A DNA stretch of 64,000 nucleotides from Pontederia crassipes (GCA_030549335.1 JAUKPH010000018.1:7130001-7194000); one strand, 5' to 3'. Shown: positions 23,813-36,812, numbered from the stretch's first letter. Made by a program: numbers and translations. Notes: a model not told the origin generated them from the letters alone.

Positions 23813-26027
23813 GATCTTTAGAACTTTAAATCTATTTCAAACCGAAGTTGAACCGTTACAAACAAAGATAATGCTCTTGGGGATTAGAGTCTTAGAGTAA
23901 GGTGCAAAGTTATAAGTTATAGATACTTATTACAACCTTTGGGTGCCCTAAGAGGTGATAGATCTTTAGAACTTTAACTCCATTTCAAACCGAAGTTGAA
24001 CCGTTACAATCAAAGATAACGCTCTTGGGGATTGGAGTCTTTGAGTAAGGTGCAAAGCTATAAGTTATAGATACTTATTACAACCTTTGGGTGCCCTATG
24101 AGGTGATAGATCTTTAGTACTTTAACTTATTTCAAACCGAAGTTGAACCGTTATAATCAAAGATAACGCTCTTGGGATTAGAGTCTTAGAGTTGGGTTCA
24201 AAGCTATAAGTAATAGATACTTATTACAACCTTTGGGTGTCCTAAGAGGTGATAGATCTTTAGAACTTTGACTCTATTTCAAACCGAAGTTGAACCGTTA
24301 CAATCAAAGAAAACGCTCTTGGGGATTTGAGTCTTTGTGTAAGGTGCAAAGCTATAAGTTATAGATACTTATTACAAACTTTGGGTGCCCTAAGAGGTGA
24401 TAGATCTTTAGAACTTTAACTCTATTTCAAACCGAAGTTGAACCGTTACAATCAAAGATAACGCTCTTGGGGATTGGAGTATTTGAGTAAGGTGCAAAGC
24501 TATAAGTTATAGATACTTATTACAACCTTTGGGTGCCCTAAGAGGTGATAGATCTTTAGAACTTTAACTCTATTTCAAGCCGAAGTTGAACCGTTACAAT
24601 CAAAGATAACGCTCTCGGGGATTAGAGTCTTAGAGTAAGGTGCAAAGCTATAAGTTATAGATACTTATTACAACCTTTGGGTGCCCTATGAGGTGATAGA
24701 TCTTTAGTACTTTAACTTATTTCAAACCGAAGTTGAACCGTTATAATCAAAGATAACGCTCTTGGGATTAGAGTCTTAGAGTTGGGTTCAAAGCTATAAG
24801 TAATAGATACTTATTACAACCTTTGGGTGTCCTAAGAGGTGATAGATCTTTAGAACTTTGACTCTATTTCAAACCGAAGTTGAACCGTTACAATCAAAGA
24901 AAACGCTCTTGGGGATTTGAGTCTTTGTGTAAGGTGCAAAGCTATAAGTTATAGATACTTATTACAAACTTTGGGTGCCCTAAGAGGTGATAGATCTTTA
25001 GAACTTTAACTCTATTTCAAACCGAAGTTGAACTGTTACAATCAATGATAACTCTCTTGGGGATTAGAGTCTTAGAGTAAGGTGCAAAGCTATAAGTTAT
25101 AGATACTTATTACAACCTTTGGGTGCCCTAAGAGGTGATAGATCTTTAGAACTTTAACTCTATTTCAAACCGAAGTTGAACCGTTACAATCAAAGATAAC
25201 GCTCCTGGGGATTAGAGTCTTAGAGTTGGGTTCAAAGCTATAAGTTATAGATACTTATTACAACCTTTGGGTGCCCTAAGAGGTGATAGATCTTTAGAAC
25301 TTTAACTCTATTTCAAACCGAAGTTGAACCGTTACAATCAAAGATAACGCTCTTGGGGATTGGAGTCTTTGAGTAAGGTGCAAAGCTATAAGTTATAGAT
25401 ACTTATTACAACCTTTGGGTGCCCTAAGAGGTGATAGATCTTTAGAACTTTAACTCTATTTCAAGCCGAAGTTGAACCGTTACAATCAAAGATAACGCTC
25501 TCGGGGATTAGAGTCTTAGAGTAAGGTGCAAAGCTATAAGTTATAGATACTTATTACAACCTTTGGGTGTCCTAAGAGGTGATAGTTCTTTAGAACTTTA
25601 ACTCTATTTCAATCCGAAGTTGAACCGTTATAATCAAAGATAACGCTCTTGGGGATTAGAGTCTTAGAGTTGGGTTCAAAGCTATAAGTTATAGATACTT
25701 ATTACATCCTTTGGGTGTCCTAAGAGGTGATAGATCTTTAGAACTTTGACTCTATTTCAAACCGAAGTTGAACCGTTACAATCAAAGATAACGCTCTTGG
25801 GGATTTGAGTCTTAGAGTAAGGTGCAAAGCTATAAGTTATAGATACTTATTACAACCTTTGGGTGCCCTAAGAGTTGATAGATCTTTAGAACTTTAACTC
25901 TATTTCAAACCGAAGTTGAACCGTTACAATCAAAGATAACGCTCTCGGGGATTAGAGTCTTAGAGTTGGGTTCAAGCTATAAGTTATAGATACTTATTAC
26001 AACCTTTGGGTGTCCTAAGAGGAGATA
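23813..26027 (+). repeat. Core HOR unit 2, 15-mer (2215 bp)
   Basis: Order A B C D F G C D E F' F G H I J. Two C units (-2 bp each) and one missing base in the J unit at 25881 (gggttcaagc) account for the length. The first F has ggattggagtatttgag. Confidence 0.92.
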
Positions 26028-27209
26028 GATCTTTAGAACTTTAAATCTATTTCAAACCGAAGTTGAACCGTTACAAACAAAGATAATGCTCTTGGGGATT
26101 AGAGTCTTAGAGTAAGGTGCAAAGTTATAAGTTATAGATACTTATTACAACCTTTGGGTGCCCTAAGAGGTGATAGATCTTTAGAACTTTAACTCCATTT
26201 CAAACCGAAGTTGAACCGTTACAATCAAAGATAACGCTCTTGGGGATTGAAGTCTTTGAGTAAGGTGCAAAGCTATAAGTTATAGATACTTATTACAACC
26301 TTTGGGTGCCCTATGAGGTGATAGGTCTTTAGTACTTTAACTTATTTCAAACCGAAGTTGAATCGTTATAATCAAAGATAACGCTCTTGGGATTAGAGTC
26401 TTAGAGTTGGGTTCAAAGCTATAAGTTATAGATACTTATTGCAACCTTTGGGTGCCCTAAGAGGTGATAGATCTTTAGAACTTTAACTCTATTTCAAACC
26501 GAAGTTGAACCGTTACAATCAAAGATAACGCTCTTGGGGATTGGAGTCTTTGAGTAAGGTGCAAAGCTATAAGTTATAGATACTTATTACAACCTTTGGG
26601 TGCCCTAAGAGGTGATAGATCTTTAGAACTTTAACTCTATTTCAAGCCGAAGTTGAACCGTTACAATCAAAGATAACGCTCTCGGGGATTAGAGTCTTAG
26701 AGTAAGGTGCAAAGCTATAAGTTATAGATACTTATTACAACCTTTGGGTGTCCTAAGAGGTGATAGTTCTTTAGAACTTTAACTCTATTTCAATCCGAAG
26801 TTGAACCGTTATAATCAAAGATAACGCTCTTGGGGATTAGAGTCTTAGAGTTGGGTTCAAAGCTATAAGTTATAGATACTTATTACATCCTTTGGGTGTC
26901 CTAAGAGGTGATAGATCTTTAGAACTTTGACTCTATTTCAAACCGAAGTTGAACCGTTACAATCAAAGATAACGCTCTTGGGGATTTGAGTCTTAGAGTA
27001 AGGTGCAAAGCTATAAGTTATAGATACTTATTACAACCTTTGGGTGCCTTAAGAGTTGATAGATCTTTAGAACTTTAACTCTATTTCAAACCGAAGTTGA
27101 ACCGTTGCAATCAAAGATAACGCTCTTGGGGATTAGAGTCTTAGAGTTGGGTTCAAAGCTATAAGTTATAGATACTTATTACAACCTTTGGGTGTCCTAA
27201 GAGGAGATA
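26028..27209 (+). repeat. Core HOR unit 3, 8-mer (1182 bp)
   Basis: Order A B C/F' F G H I J. The C/F' hybrid at 26324 replaces eight 15-mer positions (C D F G C D E F') with one. Private marks are ggattgaagtc in B, gataggtcttt and gaatcgtt in C/F', gccttaag in I, and gttgcaatc in J. Confidence 0.92.
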
Positions 27210-27357
27210 GATCTTTAGAACTTTAAATCTATTTCAAACCGAAGTTGAACCGTTACAAACAAAGATAATGCTCTTGGGGATTAGAGTCTTAGAGTAAGGT
27301 GCAAAGTTATAAGTTATAGATACTTATTACAACCTTTGGGTGCCCTAAGAGGTGATA
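27210..27357 (+). repeat. Monomer class A (reference copy)
   Basis: Marks: preceded by aggagata, then actttaaatc, acaaacaaag, aatgctc (C60T), and aaagttataag, which loses the agct and shortens the dyad. Every core HOR unit is counted from its A. Confidence 0.9.
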
Positions 27358-27505
27358 GATCTTTAAAACTTTAACTCCATTTCAAACCGAAGTTGAACCG
27401 TTACAATCAAAGATAACGCTCTTGGGGATTGGAGTCTTTGAGTAAGGTGCAAAGCTATAAGTTATAGATACTTATTACAACCTTTGGGTGCCCTATGAGG
27501 TGATA
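27358..27505 (+). repeat. Monomer class B (reference copy)
   Basis: Marks: aactccatttc, ggattggagtctttgag and the tail gtgccctatgagg. Sub-variants carry accaaag with acaataaaag, or ggattgaag. This copy has the private ctttaaaac. Confidence 0.9.
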
Positions 27506-27651
27506 GATCTTTAGTACTTTAACTTATTTCAAACCGAAGTTGAACCGTTATAATCAAAGATAACGCTCTTGGGATTAGAGTCTTAGAGTTGGGTTCAAAG
27601 CTATAAGTAATAGATACTTATTACAACCTTTGGGTGTCCTAAGAGGTGATA
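27506..27651 (+). repeat. Monomer class C, 146 bp (reference copy)
   Basis: Marks: tagtactttaacttatttc (one base missing), ttataatc, cttgggatt (one base missing) and ctataagtaatag. Both deletions occur together in every C unit, so each C shifts the array phase by -2 bp. The dyad at 27601-27613 is broken. Confidence 0.92.
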
Positions 27652-27799
27652 GATCTTTAGAACTTTGACTCTATTTCAAACCGAAGTTGAACCGTTACAA
27701 TCAAAGAAAACGCCCTTGGGGATTTGAGTCTTTGTGTAAGGTGCAAAGCTATAAGTTATAGATACTTATTACAAACTTTGGGTGCCCTAAGAGGTGATA
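27652..27799 (+). repeat. Monomer class D (reference copy)
   Basis: Marks: actttgactc, aagaaaacg, gatttgagtctttgtgtaag, and in most copies acaaactttggg. The 5' half resembles class I, which allows D/I exchange (see 51883). Confidence 0.9.
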
Positions 27800-27947
27800 G
27801 ATCTTTAGAACTTTAACTCTATTTCAAACCGAAGTTGAACCGTTACAATCAAAGATAACGCTCTTGGGGATTGGAGTATTTGAGTAAGGTGCAAAGCTAT
27901 AAGTTATAGATACTTATTACAACCTTTGGGTGCCCTAAGAGGTGATA

Positions 27948-28095
27948 GATCTTTAGAACTTTAACTCTATTTCAAGCCGAAGTTGAACCGTTACAATCAA
28001 AGATAACGCTCTCGGGGATTAGAGTCTTAGAGTAAGGTGCAAAGCTATAAGTTATAGATACTTATTACAACCTTTGGGTGCCCTATGAGGTGATA
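27948..28095 (+). repeat. Monomer class G (reference copy)
   Basis: Marks: ttcaagccg and ctctcgggg, which adds a fourth CpG and a CTCGGG site absent from most other classes. The rest is close to the general consensus, with gtaaggtgc. Confidence 0.88.
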
Positions 28096-28389
28096 GATCT
28101 TTAGTACTTTAACTTATTTCAAACCGAAGTTGAACCGTTATAATCAAAGATAACGCTCTTGGGATTAGAGTCTTAGAGTTGGGTTCAAAGCTATAAGTAA
28201 TAGATACTTATTACAACCTTTGGGTGTCCTAAGAGGTGATAGATCTTTAGAACTTTGACTCTATTTCAAACCGAAGTTGAACCGTTACAATCAAAGAAAA
28301 CGCTCTTGGGGATTTGAGTCTTTGTGTAAGGTGCAAAGCTATAAGTTATAGATACTTATTACAAACTTTGGGTGCCCTAAGAGGTGATA

Positions 28390-28537
28390 GATCTTTAGAA
28401 CTTTAACTCTATTTCAAACCGAAGTTGAACTGTTACAATCAATGATAACTCTCTTGGGGATTAGAGTCTTAGAGTAAGGTGCAAAGCTATAAGTTATAGA
28501 TACTTATTACAACCTTTGGGTGCCCTAAGAGGTGATA
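28390..28537 (+). repeat. Monomer class E (reference copy)
   Basis: Marks: aactgtt (C42T), caatgataactctc (G61T) and gtaaggtgc. Two of its three consensus CpG sites are lost. Confidence 0.9.
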
Positions 28538-28685
28538 GATCTTTAGAACTTTAACTCTATTTCAAACCGAAGTTGAACCGTTACAATCAAAGATAACGCT
28601 CTTGGGGATTAGAGTCTTAGAGTTGGGTTCAAAGCTATAAGTTATAGATACTTATTACAACCTTTGGGTGCCCTAAGAGGTGATA
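28538..28685 (+). repeat. Monomer class F' (reference copy)
   Basis: Near-consensus 5' half, then ggattagagtcttagagttgg and the tail gtgccctaagagg. Present only in the longer HOR units. It is the 3' donor of the C/F' hybrid: the copy at 20857 carries the attgcaacc seen in those hybrids. Confidence 0.85.
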
Positions 28686-28833
28686 GATCTTTAGAACTTT
28701 AACTCTATTTCAAACCGAAGTTGAACCGTTACAATCAAAGATAACGCTCTTGGGGATTGGAGTCTTTGAGTAAGGTGCAAAGCTATAAGTTATAGATACT
28801 TATTACAACCTTTGGGTGCCCTAAGAGGTGATA
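28686..28833 (+). repeat. Monomer class F (reference copy)
   Basis: Near-consensus 5' half with ggattggagtctttgag, like class B, and the tail gtgccctaagagg. Used twice in the 15-mer. Confidence 0.85.
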
Positions 28834-28981
28834 GATCTTTAGAACTTTAACTCTATTTCAAGCCGAAGTTGAACCGTTACAATCAAAGATAACGCTCTCG
28901 GGGATTAGAGTCTTAGAGTAAGGTGCAAAGCTATAAGTTATAGATACTTATTACAACCTTTGGGTGTCCTAAGAGGTGATA

Positions 28982-29129
28982 GTTCTTTAGAACTTTAACT
29001 CTATTTCAATCCGAAGTTGAACCGTTATAATCAAAGATAACGCTCTCGGGGATTAGAGTCTTAGAGTTGGGTTCAAAGCTATAAGTTATAGATACTTATT
29101 ACATCCTTTGGGTGTCCTAAGAGGTGATA
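28982..29129 (+). repeat. Monomer class H (reference copy)
   Basis: Marks: gttctttag in place of gatctttag, ttcaatccg, ttataatc, tgggttc and acatcctttggg. A sub-variant with aaaccg and gttgtgttc occurs at about 36365, 39025 and 49667. Confidence 0.9.
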
Positions 29130-29277
29130 GATCTTTAGAACTTTGACTCTATTTCAAACCGAAGTTGAACCGTTACAATCAAAGATAACGCTCTTGGGGA
29201 TTTGAGTCTTAGAGTAAGGTGCAAAGCTATAAGTTATAGATACTTATTACAACCTTTGGGTGCCCTAAGAGTTGATA
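29130..29277 (+). repeat. Monomer class I (reference copy)
   Basis: Marks: actttgactc, acaatcaaagataacg, gatttgagtcttagagtaag and the tail gtgccctaagagttg. It is the most frequent 5' partner in hybrids (I/A, I/J, I/F). Confidence 0.88.
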
Positions 29278-29425
29278 GATCTTTAGAACTTTAACTCTAT
29301 TTCAAACCGAAGTTGAACCGTTACAATCAAAGATAACGCTCTCGGGGATTAGAGTCTTAGAGTTGGGTTCAAAGCTATAAGTTATAGATACTTATTACAA
29401 CCTTTGGGTGTCCTAAGAGGAGATA
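29278..29425 (+). repeat. Monomer class J (reference copy)
   Basis: Near-consensus body with ctctcgggg in this copy, tgggttc, and the tail gtgtcctaagaggag that always leads into class A. Confidence 0.87.
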
Positions 29426-30607
29426 GATCTTTAGAACTTTAAATCTATTTCAAACCGAAGTTGAACCGTTACAAACAAAGATAATGCTCTTGGGGATTAG
29501 AGTCTTAGAGTAAGGTGCAAAGTTATAAGTTATAGATACTTATTACAACCTTTGGGTGCCCTAAGAGGTGATAGATCTTTAGAACTTTAACTCCATTTCA
29601 AACCGAAGTTGAACCGTTACAATCAAAGATAACGCTCTTGGGGATTGAAGTCTTTGAGTAAGGTGCAAAGCTATAAGTTATAGATACTTATTACAACCTT
29701 TGGGTGCCCTATGAGGTGATAGGTCTTTAGTACTTTAACTTATTTCAAACCGAAGTTGAATCGTTATAATCAAAGATAACGCTCTTGGGATTAGAGTCTT
29801 AGAGTTGGGTTCAAAGCTATAAGTTATAGATACTTATTGCAACCTTTGGGTGCCCTAAGAGGTGATAGATCTTTAGAACTTTAACTCTATTTCAAACCGA
29901 AGTTGAACCGTTACAATCAAAGATAACGCTCTTGGGGATTGGAGTCTTTGAGTAAGGTGCAAAGCTATAAGTTATAGATACTTATTACAACCTTTGGGTG
30001 CCCTAAGAGGTGATAGATCTTTAGAACTTTAACTCTATTTCAAGCCGAAGTTGAACCGTTACAATCAAAGATAACGCTCTCGGGGATTAGAGTCTTAGAG
30101 TAAGGTGCAAAGCTATAAGTTATAGATACTTATTACAACCTTTGGGTGTCCTAAGAGGTGATAGTTCTTTAGAACTTTAACTCTATTTCAATCCGAAGTT
30201 GAACCGTTATAATCAAAGATAACGCTCTTGGGGATTAGAGTCTTAGAGTTGGGTTCAAAGCTATAAGTTATAGATACTTATTACATCCTTTGGGTGTCCT
30301 AAGAGGTGATAGATCTTTAGAACTTTGACTCTATTTCAAACCGAAGTTGAACCGTTACAATCAAAGATAACGCTCTTGGGGATTTGAGTCTTAGAGTAAG
30401 GTGCAAAGCTATAAGTTATAGATACTTATTACAACCTTTGGGTGCCTTAAGAGTTGATAGATCTTTAGAACTTTAACTCTATTTCAAACCGAAGTTGAAC
30501 CGTTGCAATCAAAGATAACGCTCTTGGGGATTAGAGTCTTAGAGTTGGGTTCAAAGCTATAAGTTATAGATACTTATTACAACCTTTGGGTGTCCTAAGA
30601 GGAGATA
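29426..30607 (+). repeat. Core HOR unit 5, 8-mer (1182 bp)
   Basis: Order A B C/F' F G H I J, with the same private marks as unit 3 (ggattgaag, gataggtc, gaatcgtt, gccttaag, gttgcaatc). The C/F' hybrid is at 29722. Confidence 0.92.
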
Positions 30608-32823
30608 GATCTTTAGAACTTTAAATCTATTTCAAACCGAAGTTGAACCGTTACAAACAAAGATAATGCTCTTGGGGATTAGAGTCTTAGAGTAAGGTGC
30701 AAAGTTATAAGTTATAGATACTTATTACAACCTTTGGGTGCCCTAAGAGGTGATAGATCTTTAGAACTTTAACTCCATTTCAAACCGAAGTTGAACCGTT
30801 ACAATCAAAGATAACGCTCTTGGGGATTGGAGTCTTTGAGTAAGGTGCAAAGCTATAAGTTATAGATACTTATTACAACCTTTGGGTGCCCTATGAGGTG
30901 ATAGATCTTTAGTACTTTAACTTATTTCAAACCGAAGTTGAACCGTTATAATCAAAGATAACGCTCTTGGGATTAGAGTCTTAGAGTTGGGTTCAAAGCT
31001 ATAAGTAATAGATACTTATTACAACCTTTGGGTGTCCTAAGAGGTGATAGATCTTTAGAACTTTGACTCTATTTCAAACCGAAGTTGAACCGTTACAATC
31101 AAAGAAAACGCCCTTGGGGATTTGAGTCTTTGTGTAAGGTGCAAAGCTATAAGTTATAGATACTTATTACAAACTTTGGGTGCCCTAAGAGGTGATAGAT
31201 CTTTAGAACTTTAACTCTATTTCAAACCGAAGTTGAACCGTTACAATCAAAGATAACGCTCTTGGGGATTGGAGTCTTTGAGTAAGGTGCAAAGCTATAA
31301 GTTATAGATACTTATTACAACCTTTGGGTGCCCTAAGAGGTGATAGATCTTTAGAACTTTAACTCTATTTCAAGCCGAAGTTGAACCGTTACAATCAAAG
31401 ATAACGCTCTCGGGGATTAGAGTCTTAGAGTAAGGTGCAAAGCTATAAGTTATAGATACTTATTACAACCTTTGGGTGCCCTATGAGGTGATAGATCTTT
31501 AGTACTTTAACTTATTTCAAACCGAAGTTGAACCGTTATAATCAAAGATAACGCTCTTGGGATTAGAGTCTTAGAGTTGGGTTCAAAGCTATAAGTAATA
31601 GATACTTATTACAACCTTTGGGTGTCCTAAGAGGTGATAGATCTTTAGAACTTTGACTCTATTTCAAACCGAAGTTGAACCGTTACAATCAAAGAAAACG
31701 CTCTTGGGGATTTGAGTCTTTGTGTAAGGTGCAAAGCTATAAGTTATAGATACTTATTACAAACTTTGGGTGCCCTAAGAGGTGATAGATCTTTAGAACT
31801 TTAACTCTATTTCAAACCGAAGTTGAACTGTTACAATCAATGATAACTCTCTTGGGGATTAGAGTCTTAGAGTAAGGTGCAAAGCTATAAGTTATAGATA
31901 CTTATTACAACCTTTGGGTGCCCTAAGAGGTGATAGATCTTTAGAACTTTAACTCTATTTCAAACCGAAGTTGAACCGTTACAATCAAAGATAACGCTCT
32001 TGGGGATTAGAGTCTTAGAGTTGGGTTCAAAGCTATAAGTTATAGATACTTATTACAACCTTTGGGTGCCCTAAGAGGTGATAGATCTTTAGAACTTTAA
32101 CTCTATTTCAAACCGAAGTTGAACCGTTACAATCAAAGATAACGCTCTTGGGGATTGGAGTCTTTGAGTAAGGTGCAAAGCTATAAGTTATAGATACTTA
32201 TTACAACCTTTGGGTGCCCTAAGAGGTGATAGATCTTTAGAACTTTAACTCTATTTCAAGCCGAAGTTGAACCGTTACAATCAAAGATAACGCTCTCGGG
32301 GATTAGAGTCTTAGAGTAAGGTGCAAAGCTATAAGTTATAGATACTTATTACAACCTTTGGGTGTCCTAAGAGGTGATAGTTCTTTAGAACTTTAACTCT
32401 ATTTCAATCCGAAGTTGAACCGTTATAATCAAAGATAACGCTCTCGGGGATTAGAGTCTTAGAGTTGGGTTCAAAGCTATAAGTTATAGATACTTATTAC
32501 ATCCTTTGGGTGTCCTAAGAGGTGATAGATCTTTAGAACTTTGACTCTATTTCAAACCGAAGTTGAACCGTTACAATCAAAGATAACGCTCTTGGGGATT
32601 TGAGTCTTAGAGTAAGGTGCAAAGCTATAAGTTATAGATACTTATTACAACCTTTGGGTGCCCTAAGAGTTGATAGATCTTTAGAACTATAACTCTATTT
32701 CAAACCGAAGTTGAACCGTTACAATCAAAGATAACGCTCTCGGGGATTAGAGTCTTAGAGTTGGGTTCAAAGCTATAAGTTATAGATACTTATTACAACC
32801 TTTTGGTGTCCTAAGAGGAGATA
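30608..32823 (+). repeat. Core HOR unit 6, 15-mer (2216 bp)
   Basis: Same order and length as unit 4 and the same gaaaacgccc mark in the first D. The J unit has a private aactataactc, and the tail is accttttggtgtcc. Confidence 0.92.
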
Positions 32824-34596
32824 GATCTTTAGAACTTTAAATCTATTTCAAACCGAAGTTGAACCGTTACAAACAAAGATAATGCTCTTGGGGATTAGAG
32901 TCTTAGAGTAAGGTGCAAAGTTATAAGTTATAGATACTTATTACAACCTTTGGGTGCCCTAAGAGGTGATAGATCTTTAGAACTTTAACTCCATTTCAAA
33001 CCGAAGTTGAACCGTTACAATCAAAGATAACGCTCTTGGGGATTGGAGTCTTTGAGTAAGGTGCAAAGCTATAAGTTATAGATACTTATTACAACCTTTG
33101 GGTGCCCTATGAGGTGATAGATCTTTAGTACTTTAACTTATTTCAAACCGAAGTTGAACCGTTATAATCAAAGATAACGCTCTTGGGATTAGAGTCTTAG
33201 AGTTGGGTTCAAAGCTATAAGTAATAGATACTTATTACAACCTTTGGGTGTCCTAAGAGGTGATAGATCTTTAGAACTTTGACTCTATTTCAAACCGAAG
33301 TTGAACCGTTACAATCAAAGAAAACGCTCTTGGGGATTTGAGTCTTTGTGTAAGGTGCAAAGCTATAAGTTATAGATACTTATTACAAACTTTGGGTGCC
33401 CTAAGAGGTGATAGATCTTTAGAACTTTAACTCTATTTCAAACCGAAGTTGAACCGTTACAATCAAAGATAACGCTCTTGGGGATTGGAGTCTTTGAGTA
33501 AGGTGCAAAGCTATAAGTTATAGATACTTATTACAACCTTTGGGTGCCCTAAGAGGTGATAGATCTTTAGAACTTTAACTCTATTTCAAGCCGAAGTTGA
33601 ACCGTTACAATCAAAGATAACGCTCTCGGGGATTAGAGTCTTAGAGTAAGGTGCAAAGCTATAAGTTATAGATACTTATTACAACCTTTGGGTGCCCTAT
33701 GAGGTGATAGATCTTTAGTACTTTAACTTATTTCAAACCGAAGTTGAACCGTTATAATCAAAGATAACGCTCTTGGGATTAGAGTCTTAGAGTTGGGTTC
33801 AAAGCTATAAGTTATAGATACTTATTGCAACCTTTGGGTGCCCTAAGAGGTGATAGATCTTTAGAACTTTAACTCTATTTCAAACCGAAGTTGAACCGTT
33901 ACAATCAAAGATAACGCTCTTGGGGATTGGAGTCTTTGAGTAAGGTGCAAAGCTATAAGTTATAGATACTTATTACAACCTTTGGGTGCCCTAAGAGGTG
34001 ATAGATCTTTAGAACTTTAACTCTATTTCAAGCCGAAGTTGAACCGTTACAATCAAAGATAACGCTCTCGGGGATTAGAGTCTTAGAGTAAGGTGCAAAG
34101 CTATAAGTTATAGATACTTATTACAACCTTTGGGTGTCCTAAGAGGTGATAGTTCTTTAGAACTTTAACTCTATTTCAATCCGAAGTTGAACCGTTATAA
34201 TCAAAGATAACGCTCTCGGGGATTAGAGTCTTAGAGTTGGGTTCAAAGCTATAAGTTATAGATACTTATTACATCCTTTGGGTGTCCTAAGAGGTGATAG
34301 ATCTTTAGAACTTTGACTCTATTTCAAACCGAAGTTGAACCGTTACAATCAAAGATAACGCTCTTGGGGATTTGAGTCTTAGAGTAAGGTGCAAAGCTAT
34401 AAGTTATAGATACTTATTACAACCTTTGGGTGCCCTAAGAGTTGATAGATCTTTAGAACTTTAACTCTATTTCAAACCGAAGTTGAACCGTTACAATCAA
34501 AGATAACGCTCTCGGGGATTAGAGTCTTTAGAGTTGGGTTCAAAGCTATAAGTTATAGATACTTATTACAACCTTTTGGTGTCCTAAGAGGAGATA
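32824..34596 (+). repeat. Core HOR unit 7, 12-mer (1773 bp)
   Basis: Order A B C D F G C/F' F G H I J. The C/F' hybrid at 33710 replaces only four positions (C D E F'). Length is 12 x 148 - 4 + 1. The extra base is in J (gagtctttagagttggg). Confidence 0.91.
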
Positions 34597-36812
34597 GATC
34601 TTTAGAACTTTAAATCTATTTCAAACCGAAGTTGAACCGTTACAAACAAAGATAATGCTCTTGGGGATTAGAGTCTTAGAGTAAGGTGCAAAGTTATAAG
34701 TTATAGATACTTATTACAACCTTTGGGTGCCCTAAGAGGTGATAGATCTTTAGAACTTTAACTCCATTTCAAACCGAAGTAGAACCGTTACAATCAAAGA
34801 TAACGCTCTTGGGGATTGGAGTCTTTGAGTAAGGTGCAAAGCTATAAGTTATAGATACTTATTACAACCTTTGGGTGCCCTATGAGGTGATAGATCTTTA
34901 GTACTTTAACTTATTTCAAACCGAAGTTGAACCGTTATAATCAAAGATAACGCTCTTGGGATTAGAGTCTTAGAGTTGGGTTCAAAGCTATAAGTAATAG
35001 ATACTTATTACAACCTTTGGGTGTCCTAAGAGGTGATAGATCTTTAGAACTTTGACTCTATTTCAAACCGAAGTTGAACCGTTACAATCAAAGAAAACGC
35101 TCTTGGGGATTTGAGTCTTTGTGTAAGGTGCAAAGCTATAAGTTATAGATACTTATTACAAACTTTGGGTGCCCTAAGAGGTGATATATCTTTAGAACTT
35201 TAACTCTATTTCAAACCGAAGTTGAACCGTTACAATCAAAGATAACGCTCTTGGGGATTGGAGTCTTTGAGTAAGGTGCAAAGCTATAAGTTATAGATAC
35301 TTATTACAACCTTTGGGTGCCCTAAGAGGTGATAGATCTTTAGAACTTTAACTCTATTTCAAGCCGAAGTTGAACCGTTACAATCAAAGATAACGCTCTC
35401 GGGGATTAGAGTCTTAGAGTAAGGTGCAAAGCTATAAGTTATAGATACTTATTTCAACCTTTGGGTGCCCTATGAGGTGATAGATCTTTAGTACTTTAAC
35501 TTATTTCAAACCGAAGTTGAACCGTTATAATCAAAGATAACGCTCTTGGGATTAGAGTCTTAGAGTTGGGTTCAAAGCTATAAGTAATAGATACTTATTA
35601 CAACCTTTGGGTGTCCTAAGAGGTGATAGATCTTTAGAACTTTGACTCTATTTCAAACCGAAGTTGAACCGTTACAATCAAAGAAAACGCTCTTGGGGAT
35701 TTGAGTCTTTGTGTAAGGTGCAAAGCTATAAGTTATAGATACATATTACAAACTTTGGGTGCCCTAAGAGGTGATAGATCTTTAGAACTTTAACTCTATT
35801 TCAAACCGAAGTTGAACTGTTACAATCAATGATAACTCTCTTGGGGATTAGAGTCTTAGAGTAAGGTGCAAAGCTATAAGTTATAGATACTTATTACAAC
35901 CTTTGGGTGCCCTAAGAGGTGATAGATCTTTAGAACTTTAACTCTATTTCAAACCGAAGTTGAACCGTTACAATCAAAGATAACGCTCTTGGGGATTAGA
36001 GTCTTAGAGTTGGGTTCAAAGCTATAAGTTATAGATACTTATTACAACCTTTGGGTGCCCTAAGAGGTGATAGATCTTTAGAACTTTAACTCTATTTCAA
36101 ACCGAAGTTGAACCGTTACAATCAAAGATAACGCTCTTGGGGATTGGAGTCTTTGAGTAAGGTGCAAAGCTATAAGTTATAGATACTTATTACAACCTTT
36201 GGGTGCCCTAAGAGGTGATAGATCTTTAGAACTTTAACTCTATTTCAAGCCGAAGTTGAACCGTTACAATCAAAGATAACGCTCTCGGGGATTAGAGTCT
36301 TAGAGTAAGGTGCAAAGCTATAAGTTATAGATACTTATTACAACCTTTGGGTGTCCTAAGAGGTGATAGTTCTTTAGAACTTTAACTCTATTTCAAACCG
36401 AAGTTGAACCGTTATAATCAAAGATAACGCTCTTGGGGATTAGAGTCTTAGAGTTGTGTTCAAAGCTATAAGTTATAGATACTTATTACATCCTTTGGGT
36501 GTCCTAAGAGGTGATAGATCTTTAGAACTTTGACTCTATTTCAAACCGAAGTTGAACCGTTACAATCAAAGATAACGCTCTTGGGGATTTGAGTCTTAGA
36601 GTAAGGTGCAAAGCTATAAGTTATAGATACTTATTACAACCTTTGGGTGCCCTAAGAGTTGATAGATCTTTAGAACTTTAATTCTATTTCAAACCGAAGT
36701 TGAACCGTTACAATCAAAGATAACGCTCTCGGGGATTAGAGTCTTAGAGTTGGGTTCAAAGCTATAAGTTATAGATACTTATTACAACCTTTGGGTGTCC
36801 TAAGAGGAGATA
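34597..36812 (+). repeat. Core HOR unit 8, 15-mer (2216 bp)
   Basis: Full 15-mer order. Private marks: aagtagaac in B, tatatc at the start of the first F (35187), acatattac in the second D, gttgtgttc in H and aattctattt in J. The tatatc mark recurs at 48485, exactly 13298 bp away, in unit 18. Confidence 0.92.

Larger units (their letters stand above)
27210..29425 (+). repeat. Core HOR unit 4, 15-mer (2216 bp), reference copy
   Basis: Full order A B C D F G C D E F' F G H I J, with monomers starting at 27210, 27358, 27506, 27652, 27800, 27948, 28096, 28242, 28390, 28538, 28686, 28834, 28982, 29130 and 29278. It is used to define the classes listed separately. Marks shared with unit 6 include gaaaacgccc in the first D and ctctcgggg in H. 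Confidence 0.93.
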
